Position numbers and translations under genes: made by a program
The notes under the pieces: generated by a model
Databases searched by the model: none
Told to the model about the DNA's origin: nothing
The model's input: only the letters and a program-made list of their open reading frames with translations
Source: Methylobacterium symbioticum
Lineage (GTDB): Bacteria > Pseudomonadota > Alphaproteobacteria > Rhizobiales > Beijerinckiaceae
Direction of reading: 5' to 3'
Length of the DNA stretch: 64,000 nt
NCBI RefSeq assembly: GCF_902141845.1
Contig: NZ_CABFPH010000015.1
Coordinates: forward strand, 1 to 64,000
Shown here: piece after piece, positions 9,317-18,374 of the stretch
Layout of the letters: each line of letters starts with the position of its first letter
Numbering within the stretch: the stretch's first letter is position 1

Positions 9317-9733
9317 CGCCCCGCCCTCATCAGAGCAACTGCCTATCCGGAACCAGCGTTAAGGAACACTTATCTTTAGCCATGGCGTGCGGGTAGCGCA
9401 TACCCCATTTGGGAGAATGCCTCCCTAAGTCTGAAGACGACCGCTTGAGTCGGCCAGAACACGGTCCGATCGCGTCATGCAGGACCCACGACTGGTCGAG
9501 GCGCCGCATTCTCAAGTTGTCTGCCATCCGAGACGAGAGCCCGCACGACCCTGCCTACGCCGAAGACAGCCGAGCCCGCCTGTTCGCCGCGACCGGACGG
9601 CAGGCTGGGTCTTGCCGTCTGAATTCGGTATGAGTCGCGCACCGAGCGCAGGATGTCGAGCCGGCCGAACAGACATCCTGTGACGCGATCTCGCTGGTCC
9701 GACACCATTGCAGTCATCGACGGAATTCTTCAT
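9317..9733. other. Divergent intergenic region
   Basis: Lies between the exporter gene (minus) and the coiled-coil methyltransferase gene (plus), so it should hold both promoters. A small inverted repeat GGGAG/CTCCC is visible near 9411-9426. No convincing coding frame or recognised promoter is seen. Confidence 0.5.
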
Positions 9734-11071
9734 ATGCACCCCAATCTCGAAGATGTGTTTTTCCGCCACGAGGGCAATCTCGTCGATAAGTGGGAGCAGT
9801 ATTTAAAGATCTACAGCATCGAGATCGAGCGGTTCGTCCGCTCCGGGAAGCCGGTCTCGCTTCTGGAAATCGGCGTGCAGAACGGCGGCTCGCTCGAATT
9901 GTGGGGCTCGCTCCTGCCGGCCGGATCCAGGATCTGCGGCGTCGATATCGATCCCCGCGTTTCGAATATCAAATTTGAAAATCCAAATATTTCCGTCCAT
10001 GTCTGCGACGGAACGACAGACAAGATGAACCAACTCTTCGACGATTACAGCTTCGATATCCTGATCGATGACGGCTCACACGCATCGAAAGATATCATCG
10101 CGAGCTTCGAGAATTGCTTCCAGCTCGTCAAGCCGGGCGGCGTCTACATCATCGAAGACATGCATGTTCCGTATTATGAGGTATACAATTACGGCTTGGC
10201 CAAAGAAAACTCTGCCGTCACCTTCATGAACCGCCTCGTCGATGCGCTCCACACCGACTACATCGATCAAGATCCGCGAAGCGGCAAGGATGATCTGGCG
10301 TCCGTGCGGAAGTACAATCGCCTGATCGGTCGCATCACCTTCTACGATTCCGTGGTCGTCATCGAGAAGCTCGCGAAGCCGAAGGTCGAGCCCTACCGGC
10401 GCATCCTCAGCGGGACGACGTCAGCCGCCGTCAATGTCGGCCACTGGGTGGACGCCCTGCCACGGCCGCAACTCGCGACGCTGCGTCTGTCGCCCCAGGC
10501 CGGGGAGCAGATCGATTTCCGCCTCCTTGCGAAGATCGAACGACTGGAGGAGGAGGTCAGGGCGCTGCGCGACGTGGAGAGCGCACGTATGGCCGAGTCC
10601 GAGCAATCGAACGCTCAGCATCGAGCGGCCGCCGAGACGCACCGCGAGGCGCTTGAGACGGAGGTCAAAGCCTTGCAGGACGCGCAACTCAGACAGACCG
10701 CCGAGATCGCACGACTCGAAAGCGTCATCGCCGCCGCCGAGCAGCGCGCTGCTGCCCTTGAGACCGAAGCGGCAATGCTGCGCGACAGCGCAGAGCACCA
10801 AGCAACCCTGAGCCAGCGGCTGAGCAGAGACCTCAATGAGCATAAGGCATTGCTGACCCAGGAACAGGACCGCGCGATCAGCGCCGAAAGAAGGTTAGGG
10901 TCAGCAAACGACCAAATTGCGACCCTCGAAAATCGAATGCAAACCGAGATCTCTGCCGCGCAGAGAACAATCTTCGAGATGCAAGGCAAGTTCGAACGCA
11001 TGCACACGGCGTGGAGCCTGAAAAACATGGAGATCCAGAACCTCAAGGCCGCGCGACAGGTGCGGACCTGA
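9734..11071 (+). CDS. Class I SAM methyltransferase with C-terminal coiled coil
   Basis: 445 residues from ATG 9734; an upstream GTG-type extension to 9653 lacks coding character. Residues about 1-230 form a small-molecule O-methyltransferase-like Rossmann domain: glycine motif LLEIGVQNGG near 42, acidic strand end ICGVDID, then FDILIDDGSHAS and VKPGGVYIIEDMH, as in Methyltransf_24/macrocin O-methyltransferase-like proteins acting on sugars. Residues about 265-435 are an almost uninterrupted Glu/Ala/Arg/Leu coiled coil. WbdD-type chain-length regulators of O-polysaccharides also couple a methyltransferase to a coiled coil; that comparison is inference. It precedes a giant glycosyltransferase gene, which supports a surface-glycan role. 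Codons around 9960-10210 are AT-richer than typical for the window. Confidence 0.8.
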   Translation: MHPNLEDVFFRHEGNLVDKWEQYLKIYSIEIERFVRSGKPVSLLEIGVQNGGSLELWGSLLPAGSRICGVDIDPRVSNIKFENPNISVHVCDGTTDKMNQLFDDYSFDILIDDGSHASKDIIASFENCFQLVKPGGVYIIEDMHVPYYEVYNYGLAKENSAVTFMNRLVDALHTDYIDQDPRSGKDDLASVRKYNRLIGRITFYDSVVVIEKLAKPKVEPYRRILSGTTSAAVNVGHWVDALPRPQLATLRLSPQAGEQIDFRLLAKIERLEEEVRALRDVESARMAESEQSNAQHRAAAETHREALETEVKALQDAQLRQTAEIARLESVIAAAEQRAAALETEAAMLRDSAEHQATLSQRLSRDLNEHKALLTQEQDRAISAERRLGSANDQIATLENRMQTEISAAQRTIFEMQGKFERMHTAWSLKNMEIQNLKAARQVRT

Positions 11072-11171
11072 GGCGTCTCGGCGAAGCTTGCCACCGCTGC
11101 AGACGGAGGGAATTTGCTCGACCTGCGCTATGGCAGCGCCAGACAGCCCAGGAGACGGCGCATCAATGGGT

Positions 11172-11193
11172 GAAGACATCCGCCGATGTCTTC
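11172..11193. terminator. Perfect hairpin after the methyltransferase gene
   Basis: Arms GAAGACATC and GATGTCTTC (9 bp, 4-nt loop), 100 nt after the stop. There is no T run, so it is only a possible terminator or processing structure. Confidence 0.4.
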
Positions 11194-11367
11194 GCCTCTG
11201 TTGGCAAACCCGCAGGATCCTGAGACGCGCAGCTGCAATCGTCAAAGCGCCTGGCGTCCGCGAAGATGGACACCGGCTCTGACGCGAGAATGCGCGCCAG
11301 AGCCGAGAACCAGCGACCCGCCCCGATCCGACGTGATCGAGCACGCCTCTTGAGTCCGGTCGTTGTA

Positions 11368-11428
11368 TTGACGCGCTCGCCTTCGCCGAACCGGCATCCA
11401 CTTCGGCGGATGCGCTCTGGCCGCGCCA
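11368..11428 (+). repeat. Dispersed GCCGAA...TTCGGC hairpin element, copy 1
   Basis: TTGACG at 11368, then GCCGAA (11385) pairing with TTCGGC (11402). An alternative helix GCATCC/GGATGC interleaves with the first. Copy 2 at 16234 shares most bases over about 55 nt; copy 3 at 36011 shares the core. Confidence 0.6.
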
Positions 11429-12079
11429 CTTCCTTCACGGGGCTCCCGACCGGCCGGGCAAGCATGGCGCGCGAGCCAGCATGATCGCCCGAATCTCCGG
11501 GCGGACCTTCCGGGCTCCCTCCTGAGACGCCCTGGGACCTCGCCGCCTTGCCGCGGTGGAGACGGCGATCACCGGCCCGCCATGACCAGACGGGGATAGC
11601 CGTCGAACGAACCAGAAGCATCTCGGACCGCGTCCTGCCGGGCCTGTCCGGCAACGGAGCGACCTCGGACACGAGACCGCGGAGGCTCATCCCCGAAGAG
11701 CCTACACCAGAGCGGCCAGGGACGGCGTGCTCTGCGCGCCTACGCTCGATCCTTCCATCCACTCCCACCAGCACATCGGCCTATCGAGCGGAGAATGCCC
11801 GTGCTTGGCCCTCCTCCCGATTGCAGCACGACACATCGCAGCCGAGGGCCCGTTGCACGCGCCGGGGCGCAACGCATCCGAGGCTATTGCTCCCTCGCGA
11901 TCCCGAAAACTTGGCCATCAAGAAGCATATTGTCTCACGGACCGAAATTTACTTCAGGTTGGCGCCTTAGCCGCGATTTCGTAATCTAAGATTGTACTTT
12001 CAAGATATGTATATGAACACTTGTCTGCTGGATGCCTGCATGCTAACTCCCCGGACTATACGATCTGCTTGCCGAAAAT

Positions 12080-12107
12080 TTGGAATGAGATTGGCATAGA
12101 CTATAAT
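12080..12107 (+). promoter_or_regulatory. Candidate sigma-70 promoter for the glycosyltransferase gene
   Basis: TTGGAA at 12080, 16-nt spacer, perfect TATAAT at 12102, within an AT-rich tract 77 nt before the chosen start. Confidence 0.5.
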
Positions 12108-12183
12108 TTATCCCCATTCGATATTGAATGTGCCATTTGAGCCAAGCGGATACTGTGTTGCTGCACGTTCGGATGGGAGCACA

Positions 12184-15100
12184 ATGTCTTCAATTTTCGA
12201 TTCTTTGCTCTCTTCCCGCAACACTGTGCACAGAGCTCGCGACTCCGAGGGATCGGCTTCCTCAGTTCAACTGAGTGCGCATGGGCAGCCGGGCGATCTC
12301 GGGACCGGCGCTGCACGTAAACTCTTCGATGCTGATTGGTATCTTGCGACGTACAAGGACGTCGCCGCGGCCGGGGTCGATCCCTTCGCACACTATCTCG
12401 AGCACGGTTTCGGTGAGGGCCGGAGCCCGCACGCCCTGTTCGATACATCCTGGTATCTCGCACAAAATCCGGATGTCGCCGCGGCCGGGATCAACCCTCT
12501 GTTGCACTACCTCGATCACGGCGCGAACGAAGGCCGCGATCCGCACCCCTTGTTCGACTCATCCTGGTACCTCGACCGGAACCCGGACGTGCTGGCAGCC
12601 GGGGTCAATCCGCTGGCCCATTATCTCGAGCACGGGTCCCGTGCTCAAAATCCGCATCCCCTGTTCGATACATCCTGGTATCTCGCGCGCAATCCGGATG
12701 TGGTCGCGACCGGGATCAACCCGCTCGTGCATTACGTGACCGTCGGCGCGGCAGAGGGCCGCGACCCGCATCCTCTGTTCAACGTGACGTGGTACCGTAC
12801 GATCTATCAGGAGGCCCTGGCCGAGGCCGATCGCGATCCGCTGAGCCATTACCTGTCGCGCGAGGGGCTCCGGCTACAGACCAACCCCAACCGCTATTTC
12901 GATCGCAACTGGTACCTGCAGACCTACCCGGATGTCGTCGGGACAGGCTTCGATGCGCTGGCTCATTATGCGTTGATCGGCGCGGGTGAGGGACGGGACC
13001 CAAGCCCGCTTTTCCAGACGCGTTTCTACGGGTCGGCTTATCCCGATGTGATCCAGGCCGGCATCAGCCCGCTCGTTCACTTCCTGACGAACGGAGAGGC
13101 GGAAGGCCGAGAACCGCGCGACCTGCACGGAAGGACGGCACCGCTTCCGGCTGAGTCGAATTCCTACACGGATTGGCTGAGCCGGCGCCAGATGACGAAG
13201 GCTCATGCGAGCCTGCAACGGCGCATGGCTGAGAATTTCACTCAGAAGCCGCTGATCAGCCTGATCGTCCCGATCTACAAGGTCAAGGCGTCCGTCTTCA
13301 AGCAACTCCTCTCGTCCGTGATGGCCCAGACTTACGAGCGCTGGGAGCTGTGCCTCGCGGTCTCCTATTTCGATGACACGGATCTTCTGGCCGTCATCGA
13401 TCGGGCAGAGGAGGAGGATGCCCGCATCAAGGTCCGGCGCCTCGAGACGAATCGCGGCATCTCGCACAATTCGAACGACGCGCTCACGCTGGCCACCGGC
13501 ACCTTCATCGCGCTCCTCGATCACGACGACGCCCTGCCGCCGGATGCGCTCTACGAGATCGCGCGCGCGATCGAGAGCGAGGACGGCGATTTCTTCTACT
13601 CCGACAAGGATGCCGTGAACGAGGACGGCTCCCAGCACTTCCATCCTCTGTTCAAGCCGGCATGGTCGCCTGAGATCATGCTCAGCGCCAACTATCTCAC
13701 CCATCTCAACGTCATCCGGCGCAGCTTCATCACGCGGATCGGCGGCTGGGATCCCGAGACGGACGGAGCGCAGGACTGGGACCTCTTCCTCCGGGTCGCG
13801 GCGGCGGGCGCACGGATCCGCCACATCCCGAAGGTCCTGTACAATTGGCGGCACGTGGAGACCTCGGTCGCGGCGCGGGGCCTCGATGCCAAGCCGTACG
13901 CGGCGCAAGGCCAGCTGACGGCCGTGCAACGGTGGCTCCGGAGCCAAGGCTGGACCGAGGCCGAAGCGGCCTTCACGCCGGAAGGCTACATCCGCGTCCG
14001 GTGGAGCGAGGCGTGGCGCCCGCGGATCGGCCTCGTCCTGTTCGGCGCGGGCGGCAGCGAGGCCGCCTGGCGCACCCGCATCGATGCGGGGCGGCTCGGC
14101 CCGCACACGGATATCCGCCATGGCGGTCCGACGCTCGCGACCTTGTCCGAGACCGTCGCGTCGCTCGATGCGGAGATCGTCGTGGTGGTCCCGGCCGCGC
14201 TGAGCCCGATGTCGGCGGACTGGCTGACCGAGCTGGTCGCGCCCCTCGAGAACCCCGACATCACCGCCGTCTGCGGCAAAGTCCTCGATCCTGCCGGGCA
14301 GATCCTCGATGCGGGCTGGGTGTTCAGCGACCGTGAGTGGCGTCCGCTGTTCCGCGGCGCCGATCCCTTTACCTACGGCATCTTCGGCTCGGCGCACTGG
14401 TTCCGCAATTTCGGAGCCGCCTCGCTCAACGGCATCGCGTTCCGGACGGCGCAGTTCGTGGAGGCCGGAGGGCTGCATCCCGCCGCACGTCCCGATCTCG
14501 CGCTGACCGGGCAGATGCGCGCCGGCGAGGCCGGCCCGTCGAGCCGGCGCATCGTGTACAATCCCTTCGCCACCGCGGTGCTGCCCCCCGAGCACAGCTT
14601 CGAGCAGTGGTGGCTTCGGAACGCCGCCGCCCGCGGCGACGCACTCCCCCCGGCGCCGAAGCCCGCGGGCGATCAAGACCCCTATTTCAACGTCAATCTG
14701 TTCGTCGGCGAGAACGGCATTCCGAAGCTGCGGGGGCTTCCGCTGCCGGCACGCTCGCAGAGCCACAATTACGAAGCCGAGGCCGCGTATTTCGGACAGG
14801 TCCTGGATTTCGGCGCCGACTCCGACACCGGCGATATCGTGCTCCCATCCGGCCAGGGTCAGCGCCGGATCGCGTGGATCGTGCCGGATTTCTCGATGCC
14901 GTTCTACGGAGGCATCATGACGATCCTCCGCTGTGCGGAGTACTTCAGGCAGAAGGGCATCGCGCCGGTCATCATCGGTCACGGCTCCCCTGATGCGGAG
15001 ACCCTGCGCAACGCGATCGCCCTCGCGTTCCCGGACCTCGCCGCCGCCCTCGAGGTCCATACGTTGCGGGCCGACGAGGACGTGAACAGCAAGGGCATCG

Positions 15101-15927
15101 CCCCCCTGGACGGCGCGTTCTGCACCCTCTGGACGACGGCGTTCATCCTTCGCAACATGCGCAACGTGCGCAAGAAGTTCTACTTCGTCCAGGATTACGA
15201 GCCGCTGTTCTATCCCGCCGGCACGACCAGCTCCCTGGTGGAGGCGACCTATCAGTTCGATTTCTTCGGTGTCTGCAACACCGAGCCGCTGAAGCATCTC
15301 TACGAGGTCTTCGGCGGCAAGGCGGAGTTCTTCACGCCGGCCGTCGACAGGGACGTGTTCCATATTCGCGGCCGCACCGAGAAGGGTCGCGATGCACCGG
15401 TCACGATCTTCAACTACGCCCGTCCGGGCCACCCGAGGAACTGCTTCGAATTGCTCGCCCCGGCGCTCGCCGAGGTCAAGCGCCGCCACAAGGACGGCGT
15501 GCAGATCTTCACGGCCGGCGCGGATTGGAGGCCGGAGGATCACGGCCTGAGCGGCGCCGTCGAGCATCTCGGTCTGATGCCCTATGCGGCGACGGGCGAT
15601 CTTTACCGGTCCTGCGACATCGGCGTCGTGGCGATGGCGACCTGTCACCCCTCCTACCTGCCCTTCGAGCTCATGGCCTCGGGCGCGGTCGTCTGCACGA
15701 ACGTCAACCGTCACACCACCTGGCTTCTCCGCCACTTGGAGAATGCCTGCCTGTTCGAGATGTCCAAGACGTCGATCGCCAACGCCCTCACATCCCTCAT
15801 CACGGATGCCCCGCTGCGTCGCAGGTTGAGCGAGGGCGGCCTCAAGACCATCCAGCAAGGCTACAGGGATTGGGATGCGAGCTGCGCCCGCGTCTATGAG
15901 ATCGTGACGAGCCAGCTCCGCGGATGA
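12184..15927 (+). CDS. Giant multidomain glycosyltransferase (GT2 plus WsaF-like GT4)
   Basis: 1247 residues from ATG 12184, which has GGGAG five nt upstream; the longer frame from 12124 has no such site. Residues about 47-315 are seven repeats of 36-38 residues with the pattern WYLxxxPDVxxAGxxPLxHY...EGRxPxPLF, known from rhamnan-synthesis and other surface-glycan glycosyltransferases. Residues about 355-600 are a GT2 domain (LISLIVPIYK; LLDHDDALPPDALYEIA; FFYSDKDAV; GAQDWDLFLR). Residues about 890-1240 resemble the WsaF rhamnosyltransferase fold (RIAWIVPDFSMPFYGG; KKFYFVQDYEPLFYP; GVVAMATCHPSYLPFELMASGA). It is soluble or peripheral and should assemble sugars of a capsule, O-antigen or S-layer glycan. 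Flanking methyltransferase genes support that. Confidence 0.88.
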   Translation: MSSIFDSLLSSRNTVHRARDSEGSASSVQLSAHGQPGDLGTGAARKLFDADWYLATYKDVAAAGVDPFAHYLEHGFGEGRSPHALFDTSWYLAQNPDVAAAGINPLLHYLDHGANEGRDPHPLFDSSWYLDRNPDVLAAGVNPLAHYLEHGSRAQNPHPLFDTSWYLARNPDVVATGINPLVHYVTVGAAEGRDPHPLFNVTWYRTIYQEALAEADRDPLSHYLSREGLRLQTNPNRYFDRNWYLQTYPDVVGTGFDALAHYALIGAGEGRDPSPLFQTRFYGSAYPDVIQAGISPLVHFLTNGEAEGREPRDLHGRTAPLPAESNSYTDWLSRRQMTKAHASLQRRMAENFTQKPLISLIVPIYKVKASVFKQLLSSVMAQTYERWELCLAVSYFDDTDLLAVIDRAEEEDARIKVRRLETNRGISHNSNDALTLATGTFIALLDHDDALPPDALYEIARAIESEDGDFFYSDKDAVNEDGSQHFHPLFKPAWSPEIMLSANYLTHLNVIRRSFITRIGGWDPETDGAQDWDLFLRVAAAGARIRHIPKVLYNWRHVETSVAARGLDAKPYAAQGQLTAVQRWLRSQGWTEAEAAFTPEGYIRVRWSEAWRPRIGLVLFGAGGSEAAWRTRIDAGRLGPHTDIRHGGPTLATLSETVASLDAEIVVVVPAALSPMSADWLTELVAPLENPDITAVCGKVLDPAGQILDAGWVFSDREWRPLFRGADPFTYGIFGSAHWFRNFGAASLNGIAFRTAQFVEAGGLHPAARPDLALTGQMRAGEAGPSSRRIVYNPFATAVLPPEHSFEQWWLRNAAARGDALPPAPKPAGDQDPYFNVNLFVGENGIPKLRGLPLPARSQSHNYEAEAAYFGQVLDFGADSDTGDIVLPSGQGQRRIAWIVPDFSMPFYGGIMTILRCAEYFRQKGIAPVIIGHGSPDAETLRNAIALAFPDLAAALEVHTLRADEDVNSKGIAPLDGAFCTLWTTAFILRNMRNVRKKFYFVQDYEPLFYPAGTTSSLVEATYQFDFFGVCNTEPLKHLYEVFGGKAEFFTPAVDRDVFHIRGRTEKGRDAPVTIFNYARPGHPRNCFELLAPALAEVKRRHKDGVQIFTAGADWRPEDHGLSGAVEHLGLMPYAATGDLYRSCDIGVVAMATCHPSYLPFELMASGAVVCTNVNRHTTWLLRHLENACLFEMSKTSIANALTSLITDAPLRRRLSEGGLKTIQQGYRDWDASCARVYEIVTSQLRG

Positions 15928-16493
15928 TCTGAGACCGTAGCGCGGTCCATCACGGGGCCTGTCGGGCGCATCCGGCAGGCCGCTGCGACATCCGGCCGAT
16001 CCCTGCGGGAGGGCGGATCTCGTCGCTTCAGGACGCGGCGGGATCGGATCGGTCCGACCCGCACCGCGGCACAGGCCGCGCAACACCGACGCGCCCGCGT
16101 GTCCTGCGGCGGAGGCCTCTGTCGTCCTCGGCAGAACCGAAGCCCCCGCACCGAGGCGATGGCCTCGCCCGAACGGACACGCCGCCCCGACCTTGCGCCG
16201 TCGCGGCACGGGGCCGAGGCCATAGCCCTCGGCTTGACATGCTCTCTGTGGCCGAACCGGCATGCCCTTCGGCGGATGCGCGCCGGAGCGCGCGCCATCG
16301 CGGCTCAGCGGCGCGCTCCGTACTGATCGAGCTACCCGGTCCGTCATGCAGCCCGACGCAGCCCGAAGATCGCCAAGGTTGCGCCGCCCCGTCCATCGCA
16401 CAAGTCAATGGCCGGATGAGGCTTGCTCTGAAAAAGCCAATCTTTTACAGGTATCTTAACAATCGTTACAAAGATCGGCACTGGAGGAGCCTC
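15928..16493. other. Gene-free region between glycosyltransferase and methyltransferase
   Basis: No credible gene. It contains copy 2 of the dispersed hairpin element (16234) and then an AT-rich leader from about 16420. A frame from ATG 16416 runs into the next gene, but a far better ribosome site lies at 16481-16487. Confidence 0.5.
16234..16298 (+). repeat. Dispersed GCCGAA...TTCGGC hairpin element, copy 2
   Basis: TTGACA at 16234, GCCGAA at 16251 and TTCGGC at 16268. It matches copy 1 over about 55 nt, including the flanks GAACCGGCAT and CTTCGGCGGATGCGC. Confidence 0.6.
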
Positions 16494-17402
16494 ATGGGCA
16501 AGAGTGGAGTCCTTGCACAATCCGCAAATTCTTCGTTCTCCGGTAAAGTATTTTATCTGAATCGCGGCAAAAGACATTGGGTCTTGAGCAAGGATTGGAT
16601 CGAGGAAAACGATTTCCATTTTCCGGACGACGTCCTTCAACTTCCAGACGAGGTGATCCTCTCGTTCCTGCCGGGCCAGCCTGCCACGCGAGCAGTCGAT
16701 CTGCGCACCGTTTCGATCACGAATGTCAGCGAGGCGCGCGAGGCAGCCGCATCGCAGTGTCGGGGCAGCGGACTCGAGATCGGCGCGGGCAGCAGTCCCT
16801 TTCCGGTTCCATTGCATTGCCAAGTTCAATACGGCGATATGTATTCGTACGAAGATCTGATAAGACACGCCTATACGGATCAGCATCTATACGACATCGT
16901 TGCTCCAACGGTGAAGACCAGCCTGGACCGATTGGATAACATCCTCGACGAAAGCCTGGATTTCATCGTCGCTTGCCATGTGATCGAGCATACGCGCGAT
17001 CCGATCGGAGCGATCCACCAGGCGTGGAAGAAATTGCGGCCCGGTGGAAAGATCGTCCTCGTCATACCGTCGAAACCGCATACGTTCGACCGGAACCGAT
17101 CCTTGACCACGCTCGATCATCTGATCGACGATTATCGAGGCGTCCATGTCGATCGGGATCAGGAGCATTACAAGGAATTTTTCTCCAAGGCTGACGGCTT
17201 TTCCGATCCCGAAGACGGGGAGGAGGAAAAGTGGTTCCAGGAATGGAAGAAGGGATACTCGATCCACTTCCACACCTGGACCTATGAGACGTTCGGCGCG
17301 ATGGTCGCGTGGATCGACAAGAACGCCGTTCCTTTCACCGAGATTTGGTCGCACGACGTCCTGCCGGACGGCATCGAGTTCTATTTCACGTTGACGAAAT
17401 AA
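16494..17402 (+). CDS. Class I SAM methyltransferase, Methyltransf_11-like
   Basis: 302 residues from ATG 16494, chosen because GGAGGAG stands four nt before it; ATG 16416 would add 26 residues (RLALKKPIFYRYLN...) and is a fallback. Motif I is GLEIGAGSSPFP near residue 94, followed by VQYGDMYSY, then FIVACHVIEHTRDP and KLRPGGKIVLVIPS, which are the usual motif I, II and post-II elements of SAM methyltransferases. C-terminal residues (SIHFHTWTYETF) resemble proteins linked to glycan biosynthesis clusters. It probably modifies a sugar or peptide of the same surface glycan; the acceptor cannot be deduced. Confidence 0.8.
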   Translation: MGKSGVLAQSANSSFSGKVFYLNRGKRHWVLSKDWIEENDFHFPDDVLQLPDEVILSFLPGQPATRAVDLRTVSITNVSEAREAAASQCRGSGLEIGAGSSPFPVPLHCQVQYGDMYSYEDLIRHAYTDQHLYDIVAPTVKTSLDRLDNILDESLDFIVACHVIEHTRDPIGAIHQAWKKLRPGGKIVLVIPSKPHTFDRNRSLTTLDHLIDDYRGVHVDRDQEHYKEFFSKADGFSDPEDGEEEKWFQEWKKGYSIHFHTWTYETFGAMVAWIDKNAVPFTEIWSHDVLPDGIEFYFTLTK

Positions 17403-17765
17403 GACCCGTCCGCTGCTCTCGGAATCCTCGCGGCGGATACTCCTCCGCGGGGATCCGGCACAGGATTCCGCGGACCGGAAGCCGGCTGAACCGGCGGCTC
17501 CGAACGGCCGCTGGGCCGCGGAGCCCAGCCTGTGCCCTCGCGCCAGGACATACACGAAGTTTTGAATGCAATCGCGACTCCCAAGACGAATTTCCGATAG
17601 CCGACGCGTCTCGACGAGCGAATACTGACATCGGCACGGAGATGCGCTCACAGGTCGAGAACGCTCCACACTGTCGGACCATGAGAACTGGAGCACAACA
17701 ACGCCGTCCTCTTTCCTGATTGCTTCTCCGCCGAACGCGTGTCGAAGAAAGCCTGGGAGGTTGGG
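17403..17765. other. Intergenic region
   Basis: 363 nt without a supported gene. The first part is GC-rich and hairpin-prone (GGCCGCTGGGCCGC near 17512). The second part is AT-richer and presumably contains the promoter of the secreted-protein gene. Confidence 0.4.
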
Positions 17766-18329
17766 ATGACATCGCCGAGAACCGAGATCGGGCGCCCCTC
17801 GATCTTCACCATTGTCGCCACAGGATTGCTGATCAGCGCGCCGGCCACGGCCCTCGCCGGAGAGCTCCCGCCCCAGGGCGAGTATCGCATCACCTATACC
17901 GGCGTGAATCCGGCGCCGATGAAGCCGGTGATGATCGGGCCGCAGCGCACCGTCTCGACGTCCCTCAGCATCATGACAGCGGTCAATGCCGGCGGCAGCG
18001 GCCTCCTGCACGACATGACCGGCCGCTGCAACGGCATGGCGACCATCGACAACCAGGCGAAGACGGTGGAGAACCACGGCTTCTGCGACTACGTCGATGC
18101 GGATGGCGACCACGTCTTCGAGAAGTGGGACTATCCCGTCCAGCCTCTCGCCGCGGCCACCCAGGGCACGGGCGAGTGGATCGGCGGGACGGGCAAGTTC
18201 ACCGGACTCTCCGGGCAGCTCACCATCAAGACCCGGCGCGTGAACGCGCTCACCGAGGGCGTCGTGCAGTTCATCGGCGAAAAGTCCGGCAGCTACACGA
18301 TCTCCCGCAAGACCGCCGCCGGCAACTGA
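17766..18329 (+). CDS. Secreted protein of unknown function
   Basis: 187 residues from ATG 17766, which has GGGAGG upstream; an in-frame ATG-like start at 17739 lacks this. The signal peptide (IFTIVATGLLISAPATALA) is followed by a mature domain rich in beta strands: GEYRITYTG, CNGMATIDNQ, ENHGFCDYVDADGDHVFEKW, GTGEWIGGTGKFTGLSGQ. The last two are typical of small beta-barrel proteins, reminiscent of the allene-oxide-cyclase-like barrel, but I do not recognise a named family. Two Cys (about 107 and 121) could form a disulfide. Located in the periplasm or outside the cell. Stands alone between intergenic regions. Confidence 0.65.
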   Translation: MTSPRTEIGRPSIFTIVATGLLISAPATALAGELPPQGEYRITYTGVNPAPMKPVMIGPQRTVSTSLSIMTAVNAGGSGLLHDMTGRCNGMATIDNQAKTVENHGFCDYVDADGDHVFEKWDYPVQPLAAATQGTGEWIGGTGKFTGLSGQLTIKTRRVNALTEGVVQFIGEKSGSYTISRKTAAGN

Positions 18330-18374
18330 GCGGCGTGAACGGCGCGAGGCGGTCACGGCCGCCCCGCGCCCCGG

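Larger units (their letters stand above)
11072..12183. other. Long gene-free region, 1.1 kb
   Basis: I find no frame with convincing protein character. The first 850 nt are GC-rich and carry the hairpin at 11172 and the dispersed element at 11368. The last 250 nt turn sharply AT-rich and include a plausible sigma-70 promoter for the glycosyltransferase gene. It may contain decayed sequence or a non-coding transcript. Confidence 0.5.

Noticed and set aside
7580-9379. 599-residue plus-strand frame
   Set aside because: Antisense of the ABC exporter gene; no motif.
12874-16401. 1175-residue open frame on minus strand
   Set aside because: Antisense of the glycosyltransferase gene; composition is that of a non-coding frame.
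9317-17765. A genomic island with integrase
   Set aside because: Base composition and long gaps hint at transfer, but no integrase, transposase, tRNA or flanking direct repeats are visible.
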